64,000 bases of DNA, taken from assembly GCF_025628985.1 (NCBI RefSeq), contig NZ_JAOTEM010000001.1, positions 1,426,001 through 1,490,000 on the forward strand. Direction: 5' to 3'. This document shows positions 16,750 to 25,475 of the stretch, one piece after another. The position numbers were made by a program, and so were the translations under genes. This stretch comes from Chryseobacterium edaphi. GTDB lineage: Bacteria; Bacteroidota; Bacteroidia; Flavobacteriales; Weeksellaceae. Below the pieces are notes generated by a model that did no database searches, was not told the DNA's origin, and saw nothing but the letters and a program-made list of their open reading frames with translations. How positions within the stretch are numbered: the stretch's first letter is position 1; the number at the start of each line of letters is the position of its first letter.

Positions 16750-19605
16750 TTAATCTGTTAAAATATTTTCTTTCGGCATTGTAAACTGCTTATTTTCATC
16801 GCCCAAATCAGGCAGACCAAAATAGAAGTACAAAGTTCTTTTAAAAGTTCCATTCAAATGGTTTGGTTCACTTTCAGGGCCTAAAGTCGAAGTGTCATTA
16901 TTAATGTTAAACGCCAAGGCTGTTCCCAACGGCGGAATGGCGTCGAGGAATGAAATATTTCCTGTCGGTAATTTCGGATAACCTTCTGCACCGTAAATTC
17001 CATAAAAATCAAAGAGTCTGACGAACATTTTTTCTTCTTTCGTTCCGATTGCTATTCTACCTTCCGCAGTATTCAGTTGCAACCACGAAATATCGTCGAA
17101 ATAGCCTTTAAATTCAGGATAAATCCAAGGTGAAAAACCTGTTCTGGTTGAGTTTTTCAGATTTTGCCAAACATTGTAAGTCTGTCCTTGCGTACGATTT
17201 TTCCAAACGTGATATGGACCTTTACCGAGCCATTTTGCGCCGATGACATAATTTTCGGGATAGTCAAAACTCACGCCCGCAAACTGATAATCTCCGGCAA
17301 GCGAATATTCATAATTTAATTCTAAAATTCCATTCGGATTCAGTTTCCAAACGGCTTTTGTCCCGTCTTTGTAGGAAATCTGAATACCTTGATTTTGTCC
17401 TTCTGCAAAAGCTTTTATGGTTGATAATTCTGTTTTTCCATTCACGAAAACCGGTCCGTTTCGGAAGTTCATTTTTTTGCCTTTTTTATCTAAAATCACA
17501 GACTTTAACAATCCATCTTTTTTTCCAAATGAAAATTCTTTCTCGTCTGATTTTAAAATAAACAAAGAATCATTTTCGATAACTGAAACCGAAAATTCTT
17601 TGATTAAGGATTTCGAAAACTGTTTGGAAATATCATCGTTCGACTTGATTTTCCAAGTCCACGTGTAAATTTCTTTTCCAAAAGAATCGGTCGCAGTCAG
17701 CATTATGGCTTCACTTTCTTTCCAGTTGGTTGGAAGATTTAATTTAATATTTCCTTTTTCACTGGGTTCAATATTCGGAGATTCTGCCCTACCATTTTTA
17801 ACCAAATCAAATCCCGATTCAGATGAAAATGGTGTTTTAAATTTGACTAATTTCCATTCAAACTGACATTCATTTAAATTCGTAAAATGATATCGGTTTT
17901 CAACAGGAATTGTTCCATTAAAATCCTCCGGCAACGTTTTCAAATCTATTTTTACCGGACTGTAAATTTCCCGAATCGCGTAAAAACTTCCTTCTTTTTC
18001 ACGATGCGGACCCACCAATCCATCCGGAGCGTTGATTGCGTTCACATCGAGTTGATTATTAAAATCGGTTCGTACCAAACCTTCGTCTGCAAATGCCCAG
18101 AGAAATCCGCCTGCACCTTTTTTGGAATTCCAATGCAATTCCCAGTAATCGGCCAGAGAAGTTCCGCCACCGCCATCATCCTGTGCGTGCAGAAACTCGG
18201 TTGGCATATAAATATTTTCTCCTTCGAGAATTTTTTTGGTGCTGTAATAATCTTCGTAATGATTGCAGTCGATGCCGTTGAAAGCATTTCCAGGCTTATG
18301 ATGCGCGTGAATAACAGGACGGTTGGAAAGGTCATATTTTGCATATTCTGCATCCAAATCAAAATTATGTCCGCCCTCGTTTCCGTTGCTCCAAAAAATA
18401 ATGGATGGATGATTCGCATCGCGCGTAACCATTTCTCTCACAAGCTTTTTACCAACTTCTGTGCTGTATTTTTTTTGCCAGCCAGCGAGTTCATCCAAAA
18501 CATATAAACCCAACGAATCGCAAATTTGAAGAAATGATTTATTTGGCGGATAATGCGAACAGCGAACGGCATTCATATTCATTTCCTTGATGAGCTGAAC
18601 GTCCATCAAATCGATATTTTCCGTCATTGCTCTACCTGTTTCAGGCCACCAAACGTGACGATTGATGCCTTTCATTTTTACCTTTGTTCCGTTGATGAAA
18701 ATTCCGTCACCTTTACAAATTTCAATGGTTCGGAAACCGAATTTTTCTTCGGTTTGATAGATATTTTTTCTGTTTTTATTTAAGCTGAATTTTGCCTTGT
18801 ATAAATTAGGCGTTTCCGCTGTCCAGAGTTTTGGATTATTAACGGAGAATTGAATTTGTTTTAAAGTATCGCCTTTTTCAATATTAAGCTGAGATTCGCC
18901 GACGAGATTATTCTTAATATCAAAAATTTCAACCTTTAAATTATTGACAGAATTGATTCCTTTTAAATAAATATTCGAGCGAAACGTTCCGTCTGCTTTA
19001 GCATCAATTGATGTTGATGTGATGTTTTCTTTTGAGCTTGCTTCCAAATATACCGGTCTGAAAATTCCGCCTAAAACCCAATAATCTGCGAGACGTTCTG
19101 CGTTGTTAACTGATTTATCCGCAGACATTTTGGAAACTTTGACCTCCAGAATATTTTCTTTTCCGAAAATTAATTTATCCGAAATATCATATTTAAATTC
19201 ATAAAAAGCACCCTGATGAATTTCTCCGGCCAATTTTCCGTTGATTTTCACTTCGGTGTCGGTCATCGAACCTTCGAAAACGATATTGACTGATTTTCCT
19301 TTCCACGAATTCGGAACTGAAAATTTATGTTTGTACAGACCTACTTCATCATTGAATTTAAAATTCTTGCCGTAGGTGACGTAATCTCTTCCGTAATTGT
19401 ACGAGCCAAATCCCTGCTGTTCCCATTGTGAAGGAACCTTTATTTTATCCCAACTTCCGGATTTTCTTCCGCCGGTTATCCAAAAATCCCATTCTTTTGT
19501 ATGCTCAGAATCTGTCCCGCTCAGGAATTGGATTTCCTTAGATTGAGAATGCAGTAATTGTGAGCATAAACATAAGAGAACGAATATTTTGCAAGAATAA
19601 TTCAT
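16750..19605 (-). CDS. GH2 beta-galactosidase-like glycoside hydrolase
   Basis: A 951-residue secreted GH2 enzyme (signal peptide ending LLHSQS). Order: jelly-roll sugar-binding domain (about 30-190; SQWEQQGFGSYNYGRDY), Ig-like domain (about 195-290), catalytic TIM barrel (about 300-580; MKGINRHVWWPETGRAMTEN), then C-terminal beta-galactosidase domains. The acid/base is Glu410 in FWSNGNEGGHNFD and the nucleophile is Glu470 in MPTEFLHAQDD. GH2 covers beta-galactosidases, glucuronidases and others; here beta-galactosidase acting on galactan side chains of RG-I is the likely role, by context. The start overlaps the GH28 stop by one base (TAATG), indicating translational coupling. Confidence 0.9.
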   Translation of the reverse strand: MNYSCKIFVLLCLCSQLLHSQSKEIQFLSGTDSEHTKEWDFWITGGRKSGSWDKIKVPSQWEQQGFGSYNYGRDYVTYGKNFKFNDEVGLYKHKFSVPNSWKGKSVNIVFEGSMTDTEVKINGKLAGEIHQGAFYEFKYDISDKLIFGKENILEVKVSKMSADKSVNNAERLADYWVLGGIFRPVYLEASSKENITSTSIDAKADGTFRSNIYLKGINSVNNLKVEIFDIKNNLVGESQLNIEKGDTLKQIQFSVNNPKLWTAETPNLYKAKFSLNKNRKNIYQTEEKFGFRTIEICKGDGIFINGTKVKMKGINRHVWWPETGRAMTENIDLMDVQLIKEMNMNAVRCSHYPPNKSFLQICDSLGLYVLDELAGWQKKYSTEVGKKLVREMVTRDANHPSIIFWSNGNEGGHNFDLDAEYAKYDLSNRPVIHAHHKPGNAFNGIDCNHYEDYYSTKKILEGENIYMPTEFLHAQDDGGGGTSLADYWELHWNSKKGAGGFLWAFADEGLVRTDFNNQLDVNAINAPDGLVGPHREKEGSFYAIREIYSPVKIDLKTLPEDFNGTIPVENRYHFTNLNECQFEWKLVKFKTPFSSESGFDLVKNGRAESPNIEPSEKGNIKLNLPTNWKESEAIMLTATDSFGKEIYTWTWKIKSNDDISKQFSKSLIKEFSVSVIENDSLFILKSDEKEFSFGKKDGLLKSVILDKKGKKMNFRNGPVFVNGKTELSTIKAFAEGQNQGIQISYKDGTKAVWKLNPNGILELNYEYSLAGDYQFAGVSFDYPENYVIGAKWLGKGPYHVWKNRTQGQTYNVWQNLKNSTRTGFSPWIYPEFKGYFDDISWLQLNTAEGRIAIGTKEEKMFVRLFDFYGIYGAEGYPKLPTGNISFLDAIPPLGTALAFNINNDTSTLGPESEPNHLNGTFKRTLYFYFGLPDLGDENKQFTMPKENILTD

Positions 19606-20984
19606 TATTTTTTGCCTTCGTCGGAATCGTCTTTTTTGTCGTAAGATTTGTCTAAAGCAGCGATTTGAGTAACATTGACTTTGACTTTTTTCAGATTTTT
19701 AATCGCATCTAAGTTTTCTTCTTTAGGTTTAAGTGCTTTTATTTTTAAGTTTTCCAAAGTAAAATCTGTTAACTCGTACAGGTCAGATTTTTCAATATCA
19801 AAAGCTATTTCACAAGTGATATCAATATTTTTTAAGGTAATATTATTTGCTAATCTCCTTTTTGGTGCTTCTTCTCCTTTCAAATCAAAAAACTGGCTCC
19901 AGCCTTTTACATACAAGAAAGTTTTTACGTTTCCTTTGATGTTTTCAACGGTAATGTATTCGTAATGTTGAGGCGTGTCAGGACGCATTTTCAAGTGTAA
20001 TAATCTTGAAGCATCATTCACGGTGGAGTTTCTGAAAATAATGTTGTAATTATGAATCGATTCGCTTCCGCAAGTTAATGCTGAGTGACAAAATCCAAAC
20101 GTATTATCTTCGATGATGATGTTTCTGTTTTCTCCATTATTCGGATCTTTGTCGGCTTTTGGACCTTTTCCGCCTTTTAATGCAATGGCGTCATCGTTTA
20201 CTGAAAGATAACAGTTTTTAACCAAAAAATTTGTGCAGGCATCGATGTCGATTGCGTCTGTACTTGGTGCTTTTACAGGTTCTTTTGGAGCAATAATTGT
20301 CAGGTTTAATAATTTAACAAAATCACTTTTATAATAATGAGTGCTCCAGAAAGGCGAATTTTTTATGGTAATTCCCTCAACTTGAATGTTTTTCGAATTG
20401 GAAACGTAGAGAATTCTTGGTCTCATTTCGTCCATATTGGTGCATTTTGGATTCCACTCGCGTCTTTTCCAAAAAGATTTCCAGAAGCGAAGTCCGTTTC
20501 CGTCCAAAGTTCCTTTTCCTGAAATCGTGAAACCATCCAATCCGTCAGCATTAATTAAAGCAGGAAAATATTTTACCGTCTGACCTTCCATTCTTGTGGT
20601 GACCACCGGAAAATCATTGATATCGTCGCTTCCTTTTAATTTCGCGCCACTTTCCAGATGCAAATGCGTTCCCTGCTTGAAGAAAACCGAGCTGATGAGA
20701 AATGTTCCTTTTGGAACTACTATGACTCCACCACCGTTTTTAGCCGCCAAATCAATCACAGCCTGAAGTTCTTTGGTCTGAAGAATCGTACTGTCATTCT
20801 TGACACCGTTGTCGGTAAGGATGTATTTTTTTCCTAGTTTATTGATGTCTGTAGGCTTGTTTTCTTTAAACCATTTTGGAATTGTAGTTCCGTCGGGAAA
20901 TTTGTCCTGGCTTTTCACAGTTGATGAAAACAGGAAAAATGCGAAGAGAGATAATATAAAATTGGATGTATTTTGAAATTTCAT
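19605..20984 (-). CDS. GH28 polygalacturonase/rhamnogalacturonan hydrolase family protein
   Basis: A 459-residue secreted right-handed beta-helix enzyme with a signal peptide ending TVKSQ. It shows GH28 catalytic features: STDAIDIDAC (241-250), VNDDAIALKGG (262-272) supplying the paired aspartates, and FGFCHSALTCGSES (297-309) in place of the usual GHGxSxGS. That substitution fits GH28 members that attack rhamnogalacturonan or carry exo activity better than classical endo-polygalacturonases. The C-terminus is lysine- and acid-rich (KSYDKKDDSDEGKK). It is the first gene of the enzyme operon; its long leader (about 100 nt) follows the candidate operator at 21094-21139. Confidence 0.9.
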   Translation of the reverse strand: MKFQNTSNFILSLFAFFLFSSTVKSQDKFPDGTTIPKWFKENKPTDINKLGKKYILTDNGVKNDSTILQTKELQAVIDLAAKNGGGVIVVPKGTFLISSVFFKQGTHLHLESGAKLKGSDDINDFPVVTTRMEGQTVKYFPALINADGLDGFTISGKGTLDGNGLRFWKSFWKRREWNPKCTNMDEMRPRILYVSNSKNIQVEGITIKNSPFWSTHYYKSDFVKLLNLTIIAPKEPVKAPSTDAIDIDACTNFLVKNCYLSVNDDAIALKGGKGPKADKDPNNGENRNIIIEDNTFGFCHSALTCGSESIHNYNIIFRNSTVNDASRLLHLKMRPDTPQHYEYITVENIKGNVKTFLYVKGWSQFFDLKGEEAPKRRLANNITLKNIDITCEIAFDIEKSDLYELTDFTLENLKIKALKPKEENLDAIKNLKKVKVNVTQIAALDKSYDKKDDSDEGKK

Positions 20985-21093
20985 AATTTAATTATATTGC
21001 TATATGATCTGATTTTTATATTTGGTTACAAACACATAATCAGTAAAATAACTTTCATTTTTTAAAAGAAGATTATTTTCGTTTCATTTTTTA

Positions 21094-21139
21094 TAAAAGT
21101 ATACATTTTTGCAAATTGTAGTATCCTGCTCTTTCGGGT
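21094..21139 (-). promoter_or_regulatory. Candidate promoter of the GH28-GH105 enzyme operon (shared operator)
   Basis: On the minus strand ACCCGAAAGAGCAGGATAC (21139-21121) keeps the promoter-proximal half-site GCAGGATAC well and the distal half poorly. After exactly 19 bp comes TACTTTTA (21101-21094), one base from TAnnTTTG. The box lies 110 bp before the GH28 ATG. The site is accepted mainly because the spacing equals that at four related promoters. Confidence 0.5.
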
Positions 21140-21214
21140 TGAGTAAATTGATAAAGATATTCTAAGTAATAAAGATAAAATCATTACCGATTACTGCAAA
21201 ATCAACATTGAAAA

Positions 21215-21243
21215 TAAAAAAACCAATGAAAATTTCATTGGTT
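21215..21243 (-). terminator. Intrinsic terminator of the 98-residue hypothetical gene
   Basis: AACCAATGAA (21221-21230) pairs with TTCATTGGTT (21234-21243) around AAT. On the minus strand it runs into six or more T. It lies 25 bp past the stop of the next gene and insulates it from the GH28 promoter. Confidence 0.85.
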
Positions 21244-21267
21244 GGTATTATGTATACAGCGGTGTTT

Positions 21268-21564
21268 TTAAGAAGATTGTGGAAATGAGTTTAACTGTTC
21301 ATCATAATACACAATTGCTTCATCGATCACAGAAGTTATTCTAGGAAAATTATTATATCTTTCCCCAAAGACTTCCAAACCGGTAAATTCTGTTGAAATA
21401 TTGCTTGAAAAAGTGCTCGTCAAATTGATCGTTCTCAATACCTGACTGATTTGAATGAGTGTATTGATTTTATTATCGATTGATAACTGAGGTGTCAAAT
21501 GTTTTCTTAAACCTTTAAGTTCGTCTAACTGCTCTTTGGTTACCTTTTTTTTCTTCTTTCTCAT
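21268..21564 (-). CDS. Small basic hypothetical protein
   Basis: A 98-residue soluble protein starting with a very lysine-rich segment (MRKKKKKVTKEQLDELKGLR) followed by mostly helical sequence and an acidic patch near VIDEAIVYYDEQLNSF. There is no signal peptide or membrane helix and no recognised domain. The gene has its own strong terminator immediately downstream, which supports it being real. The first helix could bind nucleic acid, but nothing more specific is visible. Confidence 0.65.
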   Translation of the reverse strand: MRKKKKKVTKEQLDELKGLRKHLTPQLSIDNKINTLIQISQVLRTINLTSTFSSNISTEFTGLEVFGERYNNFPRITSVIDEAIVYYDEQLNSFPQSS

Positions 21565-21689
21565 GGAGTAAAATTACATCATTTCAGATGCAATTCTTAC
21601 AATCCTATATTAACAAATCGTATACAAAGTATAAATAAATTAAATAGGTGTAAAAAATTAATGGAGATTATTTAGATATTTCTTTCTGG

Positions 21690-21992
21690 TTATTTTGCAA
21701 TATTTTTCTTCTTAAAAACCTTTCGTTTTCTGCTTTCTTTACTTGCTCCGATCAATGAATCAACCTTACCTTGAGTTGTTTTGTAGGTAACTTCATTGTT
21801 ATTTAAGAAAAATGAACTGCTTTTTAGTTGATCATTCAATGATTTATCTGCTGAATAAATCTTTGTTGCTCCAACAATTTTGATGACCGGGAGAGAATCA
21901 TTTCTTTTCTTTATCTCCTTTTGACCGAAGATAAAAACTGACGAAAACGCCATTACAATCGACAATAGAACCCTCTCAAAATTTATTTTCAT
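21690..21992 (-). CDS. Small secreted hypothetical protein
   Basis: A 100-residue protein if translated from the ATG at 21992, which puts a standard signal peptide at the N-terminus (MKINFERVLLSIVMAFSSVF then IFGQ). A start at 22028 would add 12 residues (MLFYKKAFCCKK) and spoil the signal. The mature part is short and polar, ends in a strongly basic tail (SRKRKVFKKKNIAK), and has no recognised domain. The 456 bp upstream (21993-22448) are AT-rich, with one GC-richer patch near 22295-22310 and nothing interpretable. Confidence 0.6.
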   Translation of the reverse strand: MKINFERVLLSIVMAFSSVFIFGQKEIKKRNDSLPVIKIVGATKIYSADKSLNDQLKSSSFFLNNNEVTYKTTQGKVDSLIGASKESRKRKVFKKKNIAK

Positions 21993-22448
21993 TTTTTTAC
22001 AGCAAAATGCTTTCTTATAAAATAACAATTATTTCAATAATAATAGTTTACTGTTACAAAAGTAATAATTTAAATGTTAAAAAAATTCATTTAAAACAGA
22101 TGATCAAAATTTTTTAATCTCATTAAATCATTTTATTTAAATTATTTTAAAAACTTTTAAATTATAGCTAAAACCAATATTTATCGAATAAAATTCAATA
22201 TTACAAGTGAATTTCTTTTAAAAATTTAATGATGCATATTAAATCAAAATTCATTTTTTTAACTTTAATCAATGTGATCAGAAAGGGATTAAAACCACCT
22301 AGGCCGCCACAAATACAAGGAAATTACAAGATATAAAATAACAAATTATTAATTTTAACACATAATCACAAATTATTTGCTAATTGTTTAAAATTTTATT
22401 TTAATTTTGGAATTATTAAAGTTATTATTCTAAGTATTCAACACCAAA

Positions 22449-23294
22449 ATGTATCAGATAACCAATCAACTTCATAAAATAGGTTTCAGCATCAGTTTAA
22501 TAAGCAGTATTATCAAGCGCAACAACTATCAAAGACAATTCAATACACAGGAATTTTTTTGCATTTTGCTTACCGCACAAGATCTGGATATCGTTGTTTC
22601 AAACAGAGCTTACAGAATCAGTGGCGGAAATGCTGTTTTCATCGGGCCTCAAAAAGATGTTGAGATTGACAATGCATTCGGAAAGGAGATTTATGTCATT
22701 GCATTTTCAGCAGGCTTTTACGATAAATCCTCAAAAGATAGCCTCTTTTTGAATTCTCAGGTTTTTTTCAATTCTCAGTCAGAAATTTTTATCGCCCCTT
22801 ATTTTGGAAATAATAAATACAACCAAATTATTCTTGTCGAACGTTTGCTAAAATTCCAGAGCAAGGATGAAAGTCTTTATATTTCAGCTGCACATAACGC
22901 TATTGAAGGACTTATTTTAGACGCCTACTTACATGTTGAAAATCATCATGTTGAAAAAGATGAGAGAATGGAATACGTTTCTTACGTTAATCGCTTCAGA
23001 ATTCTGCTACAAAGAGATTTTAAAATCGCAAAAAAGGTTTCGCACTACGCAGAAGAATTGAAAATTTCAGTACGCAGACTTACAGAGATGACAGAATATG
23101 TATATGGAAAATCTGCCAAACAGCTCATCATTGAAAAAGTAAAGATTGAATGCGAAAAAGCAATTAAATTCTCCAACTTCACCATGTCGGAGATCGCTTT
23201 TGATCTGGGTTTCAACGATGAAGGCAATTTCAGCAATTTTGTAAAAAAACATACCGGAAAAAAACCGTCTGAAATGAGGGAGATATCAGCATAA
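22449..23294 (+). CDS. AraC-family transcriptional regulator beside the pilus-like genes
   Basis: A 281-residue protein. The N-terminal 160 or so residues resemble a cupin-like sensing domain (ISGGNAVFIGPQKDVEIDN). The C-terminal 100 residues are an AraC/XylS double helix-turn-helix: FKIAKKVSHYAEELKISVRRLTEM and FTMSEIAFDLGFNDEGNFSN, closing KKHTGKKPSEMRE. It lies 42 bp upstream of a pilin-like gene on the same strand and so may be co-transcribed with it. AraC-type activators control several enterobacterial fimbriae (Rns, CfaD), an interesting parallel. It is also a physical candidate for binding the pectin operators, although its neighbourhood argues more for the pilus genes. Confidence 0.88.
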   Translation: MYQITNQLHKIGFSISLISSIIKRNNYQRQFNTQEFFCILLTAQDLDIVVSNRAYRISGGNAVFIGPQKDVEIDNAFGKEIYVIAFSAGFYDKSSKDSLFLNSQVFFNSQSEIFIAPYFGNNKYNQIILVERLLKFQSKDESLYISAAHNAIEGLILDAYLHVENHHVEKDERMEYVSYVNRFRILLQRDFKIAKKVSHYAEELKISVRRLTEMTEYVYGKSAKQLIIEKVKIECEKAIKFSNFTMSEIAFDLGFNDEGNFSNFVKKHTGKKPSEMREISA

Positions 23295-23336
23295 ATTCCT
23301 ATATTTATGTAACCAAACCATTTCATCTTAGTTAAT

Positions 23337-23771
23337 ATGTACGCCAAGTATATTGTGTTCGCTTTCCTTTTAGGAATATCAGCACTATTACCTGCACAGA
23401 GCGCAGATCAAACTCGCATCAATATCAGAATTTTTCCTTCTCAGGTTTTATCGATTGCCACTGCAAAAGATTCACAGCATGCCGTGATCAACAAACATCA
23501 AAATAACGACAACAAATTAGTCGCGTCAAATTTATATGGCTATCAAATTAAACTACTGAACGAAGAACATACAAACACCAAGCTTCCTGAAACTTTTAAT
23601 GACAAAAAAAATTGTTCATCCGAATCAAAACTTATATTTTCTCAAACATCCTCATCAATAGATCAAAAAATTCCTACGTCACATCTATCTGCTGCTTCAA
23701 AAGATCTGCTTAACAAATGCGTAACATCAGAAAATGACAGAATGCTTGTTTATCTGATCATTACACAATAG
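23337..23771 (+). CDS. Pilin-like secreted subunit, divergent paralogue
   Basis: A 144-residue protein with a signal peptide (FAFLLGISALLPAQ). The mature N-terminus DQTRINIRIFPSQVLSI parallels NVTLNVRLKPIQTLVV of the next gene's product. NLYGYQIKLLNE parallels STGGFQVKVKSS. The C-terminus RMLVYLIITQ parallels AELTYTIVAQ. So I read it as a minor or diverged member of the same subunit family. It sits between the AraC regulator and the major subunit. The middle is serine- and lysine-rich with two cysteines. Function as a regulator-linked minor pilin or secretion starter is inference. Confidence 0.6.
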   Translation: MYAKYIVFAFLLGISALLPAQSADQTRINIRIFPSQVLSIATAKDSQHAVINKHQNNDNKLVASNLYGYQIKLLNEEHTNTKLPETFNDKKNCSSESKLIFSQTSSSIDQKIPTSHLSAASKDLLNKCVTSENDRMLVYLIITQ

Positions 23772-24028
23772 CAAATTAAAAATATATTAAATTTCTTCTA
23801 TGTAATAAATAACAATAATTTAATTTAAAAATTATTAATTTAATTACATAATATTAAAAATGATATTTTAATTCACATTCAAACAATCTATTTTAACAAT
23901 TATATTTAATCATATAATATTATGTTTAAATTTACAAAAACGCAACAAAACAGAGTATTTTCTAATCATTTGTTAAATTTCACAAAACATTAGTCATTTT
24001 TCACAATCTATATTCTTCTGAGTCGTCA

Positions 24029-24036
24029 TACTTTTG
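24029..24036 (+). promoter_or_regulatory. -7 box of the pilus-like operon
   Basis: TACTTTTG matches TAnnTTTG exactly and lies 37 bp before the ATG at 24073. No TTTG -33 element is found 19 bp upstream, which suits activator dependence. The AT-rich 257 bp before it (23772-24028) hold no gene. Confidence 0.55.
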
Positions 24037-24072
24037 CAATCGAAACTTAGAAACAATATAACAATAACTTTA

Positions 24073-24594
24073 ATGAAAAAATTCATTATTACATCAATAG
24101 CAATATTAGGTGTAGGAACCCTCAGTGCACAAAACGTTACTCTAAACGTAAGATTGAAACCTATCCAGACATTAGTCGTGAACAACGCACAAAAAATCGT
24201 AAACCTAGATTATGTTACTAAAGATGACTATGCAAACGGAGTAAGCTCTTTGAATGCAGATCACTTAAACATCTTCAGTACAGGAGGTTTTCAGGTAAAA
24301 GTAAAGAGTTCTAATTCTGCTATGCAAAATGGTGGAAAAAACATTCAGGCAAATACGATTCAGATCAAGGCAACTGCAGGCTCTGATGCAGTGAACGGTG
24401 CACAATATGCTCAGACCGTTCAGCTTTCTAATACTGAAACTATGTTAGTAAGCTCGTCAAATGGAGGTGTTGACAAGAAAATCAGCATCGAATACAAAGG
24501 AGCTGGCTCAAATACTTACCTTGACAATTATATCGCAGGACAAGATCCTACAGTATATACTGCTGAACTGACTTACACTATCGTAGCTCAATAA
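24073..24594 (+). CDS. Putative major pilin-like subunit
   Basis: A 173-residue secreted protein. The start at 24073 gives a clean signal peptide (MKKFIITSIAILGVGTLSAQ). An upstream ATG at 24034 would overlap the promoter and add 13 residues. The mature protein (about 153 residues) is beta-rich with alternating hydrophobic residues. It opens NVTLNVRLKPIQTLVV and ends VYTAELTYTIVAQ, with no cysteine. Size, beta-strand pattern and position before a chaperone and usher fit a fimbrial major subunit. The final segment recurs in the adhesin-like protein (DEYTATLQYEITPQ), which suggests an assembly strand. It may instead be a surface-layer or biofilm protein; no known family was recognised with certainty. 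Confidence 0.65.
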   Translation: MKKFIITSIAILGVGTLSAQNVTLNVRLKPIQTLVVNNAQKIVNLDYVTKDDYANGVSSLNADHLNIFSTGGFQVKVKSSNSAMQNGGKNIQANTIQIKATAGSDAVNGAQYAQTVQLSNTETMLVSSSNGGVDKKISIEYKGAGSNTYLDNYIAGQDPTVYTAELTYTIVAQ

Positions 24595-24621
24595 GATTCC
24601 AAAAAATCTTAATAAAATAAA

Positions 24622-24657
24622 AGAAGTGTTGCAGTTTTTGCAGCACTTCTCTTTCAT
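24622..24657 (+). terminator. Stem-loop between major subunit and chaperone, possible partial terminator
   Basis: AGAAGTGTTGCA (24622-24633) pairs with TGCAGCACTTCT (24639-24650) with one G-U pair and a 5-nt loop. Only a weak pyrimidine tract, CTTTCATT, follows. It ends 22 bp before the chaperone ATG. A leaky terminator after the major pilin would make more subunit than usher, as known in proteobacterial fimbrial operons. Confidence 0.65.
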
Positions 24658-24671
24658 TACATACTTTCGTC

Positions 24672-25475
24672 ATGAAAAATATCTCTCAGCTATTCTGCTT
24701 TTTCTTTTTTGCATTTATTTTCAATGTCAAAGCACAAACCGGAATATCGGTGTCTCCGCCCCGACTTTATTTTGAATCAGGTCCGGGAATCAGCAATACC
24801 GAAAAAATAACCGTAACTAACGTAAGCGCAAAAAACAGTCTTGATCTTGCGGTAAGTCTCGGCGATTGGGAATATGACGTGAAGGGAGAAAACCAAATGC
24901 ATCCGGCAAACTCGCTACCCACTTCTTGCGCAGGATGGATTACCATTAAAAAAGAAGATACTTATTTTTCATTGGCACCCGGAGAAAGACGTGATATCGA
25001 AATGACCATCACCTCACCTACTCTTCAAAAAGATAATTTACCAGCTCATACCGCTCTGCTGTATGTGAGTCAAATGAATCCTGTTGAAGATGTCGACAGT
25101 AAAGGTGCAAACATAAAAGTAAGCATTCGCTCAGGAATTAAAATTTTCCATAAAAAACCAAATATCACAAAGAAAAAAATTGAAATAACAGATTTAAAAT
25201 TTGATGCAACTAAAAAAACATTAACCTTAAATTTTGAAAATCAGGCAGAAATCTGGGTCGATGGTAAAGTGACGACCGATATTCTGAATGCAGGTAATGG
25301 TAAAAAAACGGCTTTGAGTCCGATTGTATTTTATACAATGCCTGGAAACAAACGTGAAATGGAAATTACACTTCCATCATCTCTTGAAAAAGGAAAATAC
25401 ACAGCATCTTTACTTATAGACTACGGAGACGCAGAAAATTTAGAAATGGGCGAATTAAATTTTAGTTATGAATAG
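24672..25475 (+). CDS. PapD-like periplasmic chaperone
   Basis: A 267-residue secreted protein (signal peptide FAFIFNVKAQ) made of two Ig-like domains. Chaperone-like features in order: SVSPPRLYFESGPG at the start of strand A, EKITVTNVSAKNSLDLAV, AGWITIKKEDTYFSLAPGER then RDIEMTITSP, and IKVSIRSGIKIFHKKPN at the end of domain 1. The last two resemble the PapD-family 'L.P.....irv' and 'v..riklfyRP' blocks. Such chaperones donate a strand to pilin subunits in the periplasm. Here the partners would be the products encoded on either side. It overlaps the next gene by 8 bp. Assignment rests on pattern, size and context; an orphan Ig-fold protein is the alternative. Confidence 0.68.
   Translation: MKNISQLFCFFFFAFIFNVKAQTGISVSPPRLYFESGPGISNTEKITVTNVSAKNSLDLAVSLGDWEYDVKGENQMHPANSLPTSCAGWITIKKEDTYFSLAPGERRDIEMTITSPTLQKDNLPAHTALLYVSQMNPVEDVDSKGANIKVSIRSGIKIFHKKPNITKKKIEITDLKFDATKKTLTLNFENQAEIWVDGKVTTDILNAGNGKKTALSPIVFYTMPGNKREMEITLPSSLEKGKYTASLLIDYGDAENLEMGELNFSYE

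Noticed and set aside
17887..18507. 206-codon open frame on the plus strand
   Set aside because: It lies entirely antisense to the GH2 gene; the GH2 frame has clear catalytic motifs and this frame shows none.
21111..21129. Alternative alignment of the GH28 operator, 10 bp closer to the gene
   Set aside because: It scores about the same by eye but leaves no TAnnTTTG-like box at the 19-bp distance shared by the other sites; 21121-21139 does.
22449..23294. Assigning this AraC protein as the pectin regulon activator
   Set aside because: It is separated from the pectin operon by two genes and lies 42 bp from the pilin-like gene on the same strand; no evidence links it to the pectin operators.
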